The translations under genes and the position numbers were made by a program. A stretch of DNA of 44,553 bases from Melioribacteraceae bacterium. Lineage in GTDB: Bacteria; Bacteroidota; Ignavibacteria; Ignavibacteriales; Melioribacteraceae. Positions within the stretch are counted from its first letter, which is position 1. Every line of letters begins with the position of its first letter. Positions 32,161 through 40,926 of this stretch are shown here, one piece after another. The DNA is taken from contig WGCV01000052.1 of NCBI GenBank assembly GCA_015493615.1, positions 1-44,553 of the forward strand, read 5' to 3'. The notes below the pieces were generated by a model, which ran no database searches, had not been told where the DNA came from, and saw only the letters and a list, made by a program, of their open reading frames with translations.

Positions 32161-33051
32161 ATGCACTACGATTTCAGATTATATGTTTTTAAGGTTGTTG
32201 CGGAAAAACTTAGTTTTACGCGGGCGGCGAAGGAGTTGTTTTTAAGCCAGCCTTCGGTGACAAATCACATTAAGGAATTGGAAAAGGAGGCGGGCGAAGC
32301 CTTATTTGAAAGACTTGGGAACGCTATTCGTCTTACGCCTGCCGGCGAACTTTTTTATCAATACACATTGAATATACATGGTTTGTACAAGGAGCTTGAT
32401 GAAAAAATCAATATTCTAAAAAAAGCGGAAGCGGGAAATCTGAAACTCGGAGCGAGCACAACGGTTTCCCATTATATTTTACCGAAGATTTTATCTTCGT
32501 TTAAGGTTCGTTTTCCTAATGTTAATCTTTCTTTGCAGAATGGAAACAGCGAACAAATAGAAAAACTTCTGATTGAGAAAAAGATTGATTTGGGCATTAT
32601 TGAAGGAAATTCAAATCTTCCTCAAATTAAGTATGAGGATTTTCTGAGGGATGAAATTGTGCTTGTGGTTTCGGCTCGTAACATGGCGCTGAAAAGTGAA
32701 ATCACCTTAAATGAATTGCCGAATATTCCGCTGATCATTAGAGAAAGCGGCTCGGGAACGCTTGATATAATTCATTCGGCATTATCCGCAAAAAATATAA
32801 ATACGCGGGATCTAAATATTCAGATGCGATTGGGAAGCACCGAAGCGATTAAGGAATATCTGAAATTTTCCGATTCCGCCGCTCTTATTTCCGTTAACGC
32901 GGTTCAAAATGAACTTATCAGAAATGAACTTAAAATAATAGATATTGCAGATTTTGAAATTACGAGAATTTTCAAATTTATTGCCTTGGTCGGACAGCAA
33001 TCCGAATTAATAAACTCTTTCAAGAAATTCGCTCGTCGCAGTTTGCGATAA
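32161..33051 (+). CDS. LysR-type transcriptional regulator
   Basis: 296 residues. The N-terminal winged helix-turn-helix (AEKLSFTRAAKELFLSQPSVTNHIKELEKEAG) is followed by the LysR effector-binding fold: LKLGASTTVSHYILPKILSSF, IDLGIIEGNS, and PLIIRESGSGT. This resembles the CysB/CysL/YeiE side of the family. It is the last gene of the run hydrolase-decarboxylase-LysR. A YeiH-like sulfate-exporter homologue lies about 0.7 kb downstream; YeiE-type LysR proteins are neighbours of yeiH in other bacteria, so it may regulate that gene or its own operon. Confidence 0.92.
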   Translation: MHYDFRLYVFKVVAEKLSFTRAAKELFLSQPSVTNHIKELEKEAGEALFERLGNAIRLTPAGELFYQYTLNIHGLYKELDEKINILKKAEAGNLKLGASTTVSHYILPKILSSFKVRFPNVNLSLQNGNSEQIEKLLIEKKIDLGIIEGNSNLPQIKYEDFLRDEIVLVVSARNMALKSEITLNELPNIPLIIRESGSGTLDIIHSALSAKNINTRDLNIQMRLGSTEAIKEYLKFSDSAALISVNAVQNELIRNELKIIDIADFEITRIFKFIALVGQQSELINSFKKFARRSLR

Positions 33052-33106
33052 AGCAAATTTATCTTTTCATTTCTTAGAGCGGAGACATGTCGAATTTATA
33101 TAAGAG

Positions 33107-33268
33107 AAGGCTTTGCATAACCCAATTATATGTCATTCTGAGTCCGGACAAAGTCGGGAAGAAGAATCTCAGAACCAGTAATTTTACCGAATTTAGAGAT
33201 ATTTCGGTCGGCTCACACTCCGCCTTGGCGGACTCAATATTACAAATTTAGGTTTTTGCAAAGGTTTC
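33107..33268. repeat. MITE-like element with perfect 6-bp target duplication
   Basis: AAGGCTTTGCATAACCC at the left and GGTTTTTGCAAAGGTTTC at the right are imperfect terminal inverted repeats, continuing to GTCATTCTGA. TAAGAG flanks both sides (33101-33106 and 33269-33274). Inside are GAAGAATCTCAGAACC and AGAGATATTTCGGTC, shared with the copies at 18157 and 8482. It has no coding capacity, so it is a non-autonomous element. Confidence 0.82.
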
Positions 33269-33289
33269 TAAGAGTATTTGCGTCAATTC

Positions 33290-33372
33290 AACTGCTTTGC
33301 AGTTGGTGTTGTTTTTTTTCACTAACCCCGAATTAAATTCGGGGCTATTGTGAATTCAACTGCTTCGCAGTT
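33290..33372. repeat. Cluster of three short palindromes
   Basis: AACTGC-TTT-GCAGTT (33290-33304), CCCCGAATT-A-AATTCGGGG (33326-33344) and AACTGC-TTC-GCAGTT (33358-33372) form a symmetric set, the two outer ones nearly identical. They may act as terminators or as REP-type sites. The remaining part up to 33753 (about 380 bp) holds no gene that I can support and must include the YeiH promoter. Confidence 0.7.
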
Positions 33373-33753
33373 AGATTGTTAAAATATTGGTTTCCAACTT
33401 TGTTTTTTGAAAACCGCGAGATTCAAAAATGAAACATTTTTCTTCAAAAGCGAGAAGCGCATTAATTTACAATAACTATGGGTGAAACCCATCGAGAATT
33501 AGCAACAAGTTAATCGTTAAACATTGTCCACCAATCCGAAGATTCATTAATCCACTTATCCGCTTATCCAACTATCAGACAGCTTAAAGGTATTGCAGAG
33601 CGTCCCGACAAAAAGGGACCGATTTTCTTAAACTTCAAGCATTATTTATTACGCTCGGCATTATAGATTTTTCCTATCTATCATCAATATTCGTTATTAC
33701 CTTCTTGGCATTCTTCTCCTTAACTTGCATGCAGTTTTGAATTAAAAAGAGAA

Positions 33754-34791
33754 ATGCCAATGCCTTTTAAAAAAGAAAACAGAGCCAATACTTTAAGCGG
33801 AGTAATGCTGATTGCGTTATTCTCCCTTTCCGCATTTTATATCGCGGATTTTCCCGTTATTAAAAATTTGTCTTTGAGTCCGCTGGTAATCGGAATTATA
33901 CTCGGTATGGGGTATGCAAACAGTTTGCGCAACAAGCTTCCGGAGGCGTGGGTGCCGGGAGTTGTGTTCAGCACAAAAACATTGCTGAGAACAGGAATTA
34001 TTTTTTACGGCTTTCGATTGACATATCAAAATGTTGTAAATGTCGGTTTGGATGCAATTGTGATTGACCTGCTTGTAATTACGACGGTAGTTCTGCTCGG
34101 AATTTTGTTAGGCAAATTGCTTAAGCTCGACGATGAAATTGCTCTCCTTACTGCGACGGGAAGCGCTATTTGCGGGGCTGCAGCAGTTCTGGGCGCCGAA
34201 CCGGTGGTAAAAAGCAAGCCGTACAAAGCGGCGGTGGCTGTTTCGACGGTTGTTATTTTCGGGACGATTTCAATGTTTCTTTATCCGGTTTTATACCGCT
34301 CGGGAATCCTTCATCTTTCTCCCAAGCTAATGGGAATTTACACAGGTTCCTCGGTACACGAAGTTGCGCATGTAGTCGGCGCAGGAAACGCAATGGGCCC
34401 CGAGGTTGCAAGCACAGCGGTTATTGTAAAGATGATTCGGGTAATTTTACTTTCTCCCTATTTGATTATACTCAGCTATTTCCTCAGTCGAAAACGGAAG
34501 AGCGGAAATTCAAATCAAAAAACTAAAATTACAATTCCGTGGTTTGCAATTTGGTTCCTTGTTGTGATTGGTTTTAACTCTTTGAATTTGCTTCCGGTAT
34601 CGGTAGTTTCGTTTATCAACAGATTGGACACATTCGTATTAACTATGGCTATGACGGCTCTGGGCGTCGAGACTAATTTCTCCAAGTTCAAACAGGCGGG
34701 AATAAAACCATTTGTGCTTGGTTTGTTACTTTACATTTGGCTGATAGCGGGCGATTATTTCTTCGTCTCTTTTATCCCCAAGATTTTGTAG
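33754..34791 (+). CDS. YeiH-family (UPF0324) putative sulfate exporter
   Basis: 345 residues with about ten hydrophobic helices. Family blocks are clear: LSPLVIGIILGMGYANS, ATGSAICGAAAVLGAEPVVKSKPYKAAVAVSTVVIFGT, YTGSSVHEVAHVVGAGNAMG and a late VLTMAMTALGVETNFSKFK. The family is thought to export sulfate or sulfite across the inner membrane. An ATG at 33754 or 33760 may be the start. The upstream LysR gene is the kind of regulator usually found with yeiH. It stands alone, with a long upstream region rich in repeats. Confidence 0.88.
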   Translation: MPMPFKKENRANTLSGVMLIALFSLSAFYIADFPVIKNLSLSPLVIGIILGMGYANSLRNKLPEAWVPGVVFSTKTLLRTGIIFYGFRLTYQNVVNVGLDAIVIDLLVITTVVLLGILLGKLLKLDDEIALLTATGSAICGAAAVLGAEPVVKSKPYKAAVAVSTVVIFGTISMFLYPVLYRSGILHLSPKLMGIYTGSSVHEVAHVVGAGNAMGPEVASTAVIVKMIRVILLSPYLIILSYFLSRKRKSGNSNQKTKITIPWFAIWFLVVIGFNSLNLLPVSVVSFINRLDTFVLTMAMTALGVETNFSKFKQAGIKPFVLGLLLYIWLIAGDYFFVSFIPKIL

Positions 34792-34839
34792 CCGCAAATT
34801 ATTTGTTATTTTTCAGATTCATAAGCTGAGAGAAGAATA

Positions 34840-35196
34840 ATGGATATTGAGGAAATAAGAAATTACTGCTTAAAGAAAAAAGGGGTCACGGAAAGTTTCC
34901 CCTTTGACGAAACAACTTTGGTGATGAAGGTTAAGAACAAGATGTTTTGTTTAATCAGTTTGGACTTGCCTCACGGAATAAACGTTAAGTGCGACCCGGA
35001 AAAAGCCGTTGAGTTGCGTGAAAAATACGAGGGTGTGCTGCCGGGTTATCACATGAATAAACGCTTGTGGAACACAATCAGAATTGATGAAATTGAGAAT
35101 ACTGCGCTGATAAAAGAATGGATTGACGATTCGTACGAACTGGTTGTAAATACGCTTCCTCAAAAAGTCCGGAAAGAATTAACAAATATGGATTGA
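34840..35196 (+). CDS. MmcQ/YjbR family protein
   Basis: 118 residues, the usual length. Typical patterns are ESFPFDETTLVMKVKNKMFCLI in the first half, NVKCDPEKAVELREKY in the middle and GYHMNKRLWNTIRID, ending with an acidic helix IKEWIDDSYELV. The fold resembles the CyaY double-wing type and is sometimes described as DNA-binding. The function is unknown. Its RBS is GAGAAG. It follows the YeiH gene by 48 bp and converges on rluD. Confidence 0.85.
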   Translation: MDIEEIRNYCLKKKGVTESFPFDETTLVMKVKNKMFCLISLDLPHGINVKCDPEKAVELREKYEGVLPGYHMNKRLWNTIRIDEIENTALIKEWIDDSYELVVNTLPQKVRKELTNMD

Positions 35197-35250
35197 GTTT
35201 TACTACCAGTTTTGAAACGGAAAAAATATGAATAAAGATTTTTTCAGAGA

Positions 35251-36234
35251 TTAATCTCCTCTCAATTTTTCTATCAACAGTTTCATATCCTCGGGAAGTT
35301 CGGATGAGAAGAATAAATCTTTTTTCAATCTCGGATGAAAGAAGCCCAAGGTTTTGGCATGTAGCGCTTGTCTCGGCATTATCTCAAGAAGATTATTAAC
35401 GCGCGCTTTTAACTTTGCCAAATCGCCTCCGTAAACTATTCTCCTGCCGCCGTAATTAGGGTCTCCGAAAATAGGATGATTCAGCGATGATAAATGGACA
35501 CGGATTTGGTGAGTTCGTCCCGTTTTTAAATGAAGTTTAACCAGGGAAGCAAACTCAAATTCCTCTATTACTTCATAAAAAGTATGTGCGGTTTTTCCTT
35601 CGTTTTCACTAACGGTAAAAATTTTTCTGTCTTTTTTGCTTCTTGCGATGTTTGAGGTTATCTCTCCTTTTTGCTCCTTAAATAAGCCCCAAACTACAGC
35701 CCAATATTCCCGTTGAAGTGTGTGGGCGGAAAATTGTTTCGCCAGCTGTGAATGCGTCCATTCATCCTTAGCGATAAGGAGAAGTCCCGAAGTGTCTTTG
35801 TCGATTCTGTGAACAATTCCCGGACGCGTTTCTTCATCGGTTTTGCTTAAGTTTGCAGTATGGTTAAGAAGCGCATTTACAAGCGTTCCCGAACTGTGCC
35901 CAAGCGCAGGGTGAACTACCATTCCGGCGGGTTTATTTACTATCAGGAGATAATCATCTTCATAAATAATTTCAAGGGGAATATCTTCCGCTTCAATTTT
36001 TTCGGGACGGGGAGTAACGGGAATCCGTACGTCGATTATTTCTTCACCGGCAATTTTATAGTTCGGTTTTACAGGTTTCCCGTTTACGAGAACGTAACCT
36101 TCTTTTATTAATTTCTGGATCTTTGTCCTCGTCGCATTTTCGATATGATTTGTCAGAAAAACATCAATCCGGATATTTTTCGTCCCCTTGTCAATTTCGA
36201 AACGTCGTTCTTTTTCCGTTATTATTTTGTTCAT
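35251..36234 (-). CDS. rluD: RluD-type 23S rRNA pseudouridine synthase
   Basis: 327 residues. An S4 RNA-binding domain (about residues 22-70, IRIDVFLTNHIENATRTKIQKLIKEGYVLVNGKP pattern) is followed by the RluA-type catalytic domain. The key motif is VHRIDKDTSGLLLIAKD, with catalytic D145, and the C-terminal RTHQIRVHL and NYGG blocks are present. It modifies uridines in the helix 69 region of 23S rRNA in E. coli RluD; RluC/RluA-type targets are possible. It is last in the yggS-divIVA-ileS-dksA-lspA-rluD order seen in Gram-positives (B. subtilis ylyB), which supports the assignment. Confidence 0.92.
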   Translation of the reverse strand: MNKIITEKERRFEIDKGTKNIRIDVFLTNHIENATRTKIQKLIKEGYVLVNGKPVKPNYKIAGEEIIDVRIPVTPRPEKIEAEDIPLEIIYEDDYLLIVNKPAGMVVHPALGHSSGTLVNALLNHTANLSKTDEETRPGIVHRIDKDTSGLLLIAKDEWTHSQLAKQFSAHTLQREYWAVVWGLFKEQKGEITSNIARSKKDRKIFTVSENEGKTAHTFYEVIEEFEFASLVKLHLKTGRTHQIRVHLSSLNHPIFGDPNYGGRRIVYGGDLAKLKARVNNLLEIMPRQALHAKTLGFFHPRLKKDLFFSSELPEDMKLLIEKLRGD

Positions 36235-36378
36235 ATTCTTTCAGTTAACAGTGAACGGTTTACAGTGAACAGTAAAGATAATTTTTTAATATCCATTGTT
36301 TGAATAATCCGGCAATCGATTAAATACTAAGATAAGAAAGTAATTGAAAATAATCAGGCATTACAGTAACAATTCGGA

Positions 36379-37020
36379 TTATTGCTGTTTCTCCGGATTC
36401 TTTGCGGTTTCATTTTCTTCGGTAATCGGCAATGAATTTTCATCTGCGGTATCGGGGATAATTTCTTCCTTATTTTCGTCGTCTTGTTTGGAAGACTTGG
36501 GAGAAAATAAAATCAGCATTACAACCCCGATTGAAACAGCCGAATCCGCGACGTTAAAAATAGGGAAGCGGGAAAAGCTTTTTCCGAAAAGGGAGAAATC
36601 AAAAAATTCAAAGCTAATGAAATCAACAACCTTACCGTAAAAAAGGGGAGCGTAACCGAACAAAACTCCGTAAAACATTCTATCAATAAAGTTACCGATT
36701 GCTCCTCCGAGAATCAAAGCGATTGCAATCTTGTATGGCTCGGGTTTATCAAGATTTTTGTAAAGGAAATAGAAAAGAATTACAATAAGTACAAATGTAG
36801 AAACTGTAAGAAGCAGTTTGTTATTTACGCCAACATCAATGCCGAAGGCAATTCCGGGGTTTTCCACAAATGTTAAACGGAGAAAGGAGCCGATAATATC
36901 GATGCTTTCTCCGTATTCAAAACCTTTAACGGTTAATCCGAGAAAGGAGAAACCATGAATTAAAAGCTTGGTTAGTTGGTCAAGTAAAACAACCCCCAGA
37001 GTAACAAAAAGAACTCTCAA
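36379..37020 (-). CDS. lspA: Lipoprotein signal peptidase (signal peptidase II)
   Basis: 213 residues, about 40 longer than usual. Four membrane helices are present. Catalytic aspartates D113 (GGAIGNFIDRMFYG) and D159 (FPIFNVADSAVSIG) are in their conserved motifs. It cleaves prolipoprotein signal peptides before the lipid-modified Cys in the inner membrane. The extra C-terminal tail (residues 173-213) is very rich in Glu, Asp, Asn and Lys. It lies 6 bp after the DksA-like gene and 144 bp before rluD, and belongs to the ileS operon. Confidence 0.95.
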   Translation of the reverse strand: MRVLFVTLGVVLLDQLTKLLIHGFSFLGLTVKGFEYGESIDIIGSFLRLTFVENPGIAFGIDVGVNNKLLLTVSTFVLIVILFYFLYKNLDKPEPYKIAIALILGGAIGNFIDRMFYGVLFGYAPLFYGKVVDFISFEFFDFSLFGKSFSRFPIFNVADSAVSIGVVMLILFSPKSSKQDDENKEEIIPDTADENSLPITEENETAKNPEKQQ

Positions 37021-37026
37021 GATAAT

Positions 37027-37710
37027 TTATTTCTGTAATTGTTTTTTTACTTCTACGCAATGCTGAGTATGAGGAACGGCGCGTAATCTATCTTTAGGAA
37101 TAAGGGGACATGTTTTGCACAACTTTTTCGGTTCGTCCATACATTCAACGCAGATTCCGTATGTGCCGATTTCAATTCTCTGCAGAGCGGCTTCGAGATA
37201 ACGCAAAAATTTACTTTCGCGCTGCGCCCACAGGAATAATTTCTCGCGTTCCTGCGCGTCTGTTCCCTGTTCAGCCATGTGAAGGGAATATGGAGAGTTT
37301 TCGTTGATGTAAATGCCCGTATTCGGATCGGCAATTTGTTCTTTTATTAGTTGAAGCTGCTCAACAATTTCGTCCCTTCTTCCGATTATCAACTCTTTGA
37401 ATTCCACTAAATCTTTTGGCGTATAACCTTTTATTTCGGTTCCCGAACCTGTTTTAATAATAAACGGGTCGGTTTCTTTTTTCGGGCGGATTACGGTCAT
37501 CTTCCCGATTGAAATAACAGAATTATCTTCTTCAGCCTTCTTTTTCTTTGAAACGGTTTTCTTTTTGACAGAAGGTTTTACAGTCTTTGCAGTTGTTGTC
37601 TTACTCTTTTTTACAGCCGCAGATTTCACCGTCTTCGCGCTTTTTTTTGCGGCGGTTTTCTTAGCGGTTGATTTTTTCGCTTCTTCTTTTTTTGTTACTT
37701 TTTTAGCCAT
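37027..37710 (-). CDS. DksA/TraR-family zinc-finger protein with lysine-rich tail
   Basis: 227 residues. The last 120 form the DksA-like module: a helical hairpin (ELIIGRRDEIVEQLQLIKEQ) that in the family enters the RNA-polymerase secondary channel, and a C4 zinc finger CVECMDEPKKLCKTC. The first 60 residues are almost only Lys, Ala, Thr, Val and Ser (KKSTAKKTAAKKSAKTVKS), like histone H1 and bacterial H1-like tails, which bind DNA without sequence preference. Between ileS and lspA this is the position of B. subtilis ylyA, another DksA/TraR member. Its likely role is transcription control through RNA polymerase; the extra tail could add DNA binding. The acidic DxxDA tip of DksA is not obvious. 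Confidence 0.88.
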   Translation of the reverse strand: MAKKVTKKEEAKKSTAKKTAAKKSAKTVKSAAVKKSKTTTAKTVKPSVKKKTVSKKKKAEEDNSVISIGKMTVIRPKKETDPFIIKTGSGTEIKGYTPKDLVEFKELIIGRRDEIVEQLQLIKEQIADPNTGIYINENSPYSLHMAEQGTDAQEREKLFLWAQRESKFLRYLEAALQRIEIGTYGICVECMDEPKKLCKTCPLIPKDRLRAVPHTQHCVEVKKQLQK

Positions 37711-37726
37711 TACAAATCTCCTTTAC

Positions 37727-40700
37727 TCAGGCGGTTTTAATAATTGTTATCTTAACTGTAAAGTCGCCTATTTCCCATTCTTGTGTAAATCCTTCGGTTT
37801 CGGCTTCAGCCGGCGTTATAACATCAGCTAAAATTTCTTGACCTATATATTCGGAAAATTTTTCGATAAAATCCACGAATTTTTTATCAGCATGATAAAA
37901 AACTTTTATTCTGTCAACAACGTCCAAGCCGGAATCTTTTCTCATATTTTGGACTCTGTTAACAAATTCGCGCGCATATCCTTCGGCAATAAGCTCGTCG
38001 TCAAGTTCTTTATCCACTGCAACGGTTATGTTTCCTTCCGATTCTACCATCCAGCCTTCGATTTCAGAACTTTGAATTTCAACATCGTCGCGCGAGATTG
38101 TTATCACTTCGCCGTTGACCGTAAGAGTTAATTTTCCTGAGGATTCAAGTTCTTCAATTTGTTCCTTCCCAATTTCTCTTATTGCGGCGGCGAGCGGTTT
38201 AACCAGTTTTCCGTACTTCGGTCCGATAACTTTGAAGTTCGGTTTAGCTGTTTTATTAACGATACTTGAATCATCTTCAAGTATTTCAAGCTCTTTAATA
38301 TTCACCTCTTCCAGAATTACATCTGTCATTTCCTGAATAGCGGTTCGCAAGGAAGGATCGACGGCAATTATAATTTTACGAAGCGGCTGGCGGACTTTCA
38401 AATTTGCTTTAGCGCGCATTGAGCGGGTAAGATAAACTACTTTTTCCGCAATACTCATTTTTTCTTCTAATTTTTTATCTGTGAAACCCGGTGTCGGAAA
38501 TTCGGCAAGATGAACCGATTCGAATTCTTCCAGCTTTGTCGCTCCGTTCAGTTTACGGTACAAGTCGTCGGTAACAAAAGGCGCAAATGGAGAAGCCAAT
38601 TTGCTGACAGTTACTAGACATTCGTAAAGAGTTTGGTATGCGGAAAGTTTATTCCGGTTATTTTCCGATTTCCAAAAGCGTCTTCTGTTGCGTCGTACGT
38701 ACCAGTTGGATAGTTCGTCAATCGTAAAGTCCTGCACGGCTCGCGCCGCTTTGGTTACTTGATATTCGTCCATTAATTTTTCGTATTCGGTAATCAATGT
38801 GTTCAGCTTGGAAATAATCCACCTGTCAATTTCGGGGCGTTCTTCATAGGGAATTTTATTTTCCGAAAAAGTGAAATTATCAAGATTGGCGTATAAGGCA
38901 AAGAAAGAATAAGTGTTTACCAGCGTTCCGAAAAACTTGCGCTGAACTTCAACTATTCCATCTTCGTCAAAAAGCGTTGGTCTCCAAGGCGGACTTGTAG
39001 TTACAAGATACCAGCGTGTTGCGTCAGCTCCGTATTTGTCGAACAGCCCGAACGGGTCAACAGCATTGCCTCTTGATTTCGACATCTTCCGACCGTTTTT
39101 ATCAAGAATGAGTTCGTTGACCAAAATATTTTTGTACGCAATGTTGTCGAAAAGCATTGTCGAAATTGCATGAAGCGTGTAAAACCATCCTCTTGTCTGA
39201 TCGATTCCTTCGGAGATAAAATCAGCCGGGAAGTTCTTTTCAAAAAGTTCTTTATTTTCAAAAGGATAATGCCACTGAGCAAAGGGCATCGAACCGGAAT
39301 CAAACCAAACATCGATTAATTCGGGAGTTCTGGTATAAACTTTTCCGTTTTTCTCGAATTTAACTTCATCAACAAAAGGTTTGTGTAAATCTATTTCAGC
39401 TTCGTCCAAATCGGCTACTAAAACGCGCTTACCATCTCTTTCCACAAATCCTTCCTTAAGTTCTGCAACGCTACCGACGGCAAACATATCTTTTCCATCT
39501 TCGGAAACCCAAATGGGAAGGGGAGTAGCCCAGAATCTGTCTCGCGACAAAGCCCAATCCTTGTTCTCTTCAAGCCAATTTCCGAAGCGTCCCGCGCCGA
39601 CTTCAGGGGGAACCCAGTTGATTGTTTTATTTAACTCAACCATTTTGTCGGCTATCGAAGTTGTTTTAATGAACCACGATTCACGGGCGTAATAAATAAC
39701 GGGAACGTCGTCAAAACGCCAGCTGAAAGGATAAGTGTGCGTAATTGTTTCCTTTTTGTAGAGCTTGCCCGATTCTTTCAATTTCATAATGATATCGATG
39801 TCGGCGTCTTTAACGAACTTACCGGCAAGGTCGGGAACGTCTTCGGTGAATGTGCCGTTTCGTTTTACCGGCTGCAGGAAAGGCAAATCATATTTCTTGG
39901 AAACTTCGTAATCGTCGGCGCCGAATGCCGGAGCGATATGAACGATTCCGGAACCATCTTCAATCGTAACAAAATCGGCTTCGATTACATAAAACCCTTT
40001 TTTATCAACGGGCAGATAATCAAAAAGCTGTTCGTAAGTTGTTCCGGCTAAATCTTTTCCCTTGTACTCTTCAAGAATTTCGTAATCATCTTTCAGCGCG
40101 CTTAAACGTTCTTTTGCAAGAATCAGTTTTTTGTCGCCCGTTTTAACTTTCACGTAATCAATGTCCGAACCGACTGCAAGCGCAACGTTGGAAATCAGCG
40201 TCCAGGGAGTTGTAGTCCAAACCAGGAAGTAAACTTCTTCTCCTTCAAACTTCGGATCGTTAATTTTCATTAAAACATAAACGGAAGGATCTTTCGTTTC
40301 CTTATATCCGAGCGCAAGTTCGTGCGAAGAAAGAACCGTTTCCGAACGTGGGCATTGAGGAACAATCTTGTAGTCCTTAAAAATCAAGCCCTTGTCGAAA
40401 AGCGTTTTAAGCGCCCACCAAACCGATTCGATATAATTCTGATCGCATGTAACATAAGGATGTTCAAGGTCAATCCAATATCCCATTCGTTCCGTCATTT
40501 TTTCCCACAAATCTTTGTAGGTAAAAACGGAATCGAAACAGGCTTTGTTGTATTTTGCGACGCCGAATTCGGGAATCTCGCTCTTATTTTTAATGCCGAG
40601 TTTTTTCTCAACTTCAATTTCAACCGGAAGTCCGTGAGTATCCCAGCCCGCTTTTCTGCTTACGCGGTAACCCTTTAATGTTTTGTAGCGGCAGACCAAA

Positions 40701-40894
40701 TCTTTAAGCGAGCGCGCCATAACATGATGAAGTCCGGGTTTTCCGTTTGCGGTGGGAGGTCCTTCATAAAAAGTGAAGGTTTTATTTTCATCTCTTGTTG
40801 AGATGCTTTTATCAAAAATATTGTTTTCTTTCCAAAAACTTAATGTTTCGGATTCTATCTCGGGATAATTAACTTTTTTAAATTGTTCAAACAT
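37727..40894 (-). CDS. ileS: Isoleucyl-tRNA synthetase
   Basis: 1,055 residues, full length for the long (type 2, mupirocin-insensitive, eukaryotic-like) form. The class I signature is PTANGKPGLHHVMARS (HIGH-like), and KMSKS is found as GRKMSKSRGNAVDPF. Between them lies the editing domain with TTPWTLISNVALAV and the GTGIVH-like SGIVHIAPAFG. The anticodon-binding domain follows, with ELSNWYVRRNRRRFW. The C-terminal extension (residues 820-1055) is the long-form type without the usual zinc finger. The domain order identifies IleRS over ValRS and LeuRS. It follows the 202-residue membrane protein by 32 bp and precedes the dksA-like gene by 16 bp. Confidence 0.98.
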   Translation of the reverse strand: MFEQFKKVNYPEIESETLSFWKENNIFDKSISTRDENKTFTFYEGPPTANGKPGLHHVMARSLKDLVCRYKTLKGYRVSRKAGWDTHGLPVEIEVEKKLGIKNKSEIPEFGVAKYNKACFDSVFTYKDLWEKMTERMGYWIDLEHPYVTCDQNYIESVWWALKTLFDKGLIFKDYKIVPQCPRSETVLSSHELALGYKETKDPSVYVLMKINDPKFEGEEVYFLVWTTTPWTLISNVALAVGSDIDYVKVKTGDKKLILAKERLSALKDDYEILEEYKGKDLAGTTYEQLFDYLPVDKKGFYVIEADFVTIEDGSGIVHIAPAFGADDYEVSKKYDLPFLQPVKRNGTFTEDVPDLAGKFVKDADIDIIMKLKESGKLYKKETITHTYPFSWRFDDVPVIYYARESWFIKTTSIADKMVELNKTINWVPPEVGAGRFGNWLEENKDWALSRDRFWATPLPIWVSEDGKDMFAVGSVAELKEGFVERDGKRVLVADLDEAEIDLHKPFVDEVKFEKNGKVYTRTPELIDVWFDSGSMPFAQWHYPFENKELFEKNFPADFISEGIDQTRGWFYTLHAISTMLFDNIAYKNILVNELILDKNGRKMSKSRGNAVDPFGLFDKYGADATRWYLVTTSPPWRPTLFDEDGIVEVQRKFFGTLVNTYSFFALYANLDNFTFSENKIPYEERPEIDRWIISKLNTLITEYEKLMDEYQVTKAARAVQDFTIDELSNWYVRRNRRRFWKSENNRNKLSAYQTLYECLVTVSKLASPFAPFVTDDLYRKLNGATKLEEFESVHLAEFPTPGFTDKKLEEKMSIAEKVVYLTRSMRAKANLKVRQPLRKIIIAVDPSLRTAIQEMTDVILEEVNIKELEILEDDSSIVNKTAKPNFKVIGPKYGKLVKPLAAAIREIGKEQIEELESSGKLTLTVNGEVITISRDDVEIQSSEIEGWMVESEGNITVAVDKELDDELIAEGYAREFVNRVQNMRKDSGLDVVDRIKVFYHADKKFVDFIEKFSEYIGQEILADVITPAEAETEGFTQEWEIGDFTVKITIIKTA

Positions 40895-40926
40895 AGTTTA
40901 TCGTATTTTGTTTGTTAGTATTCTAT

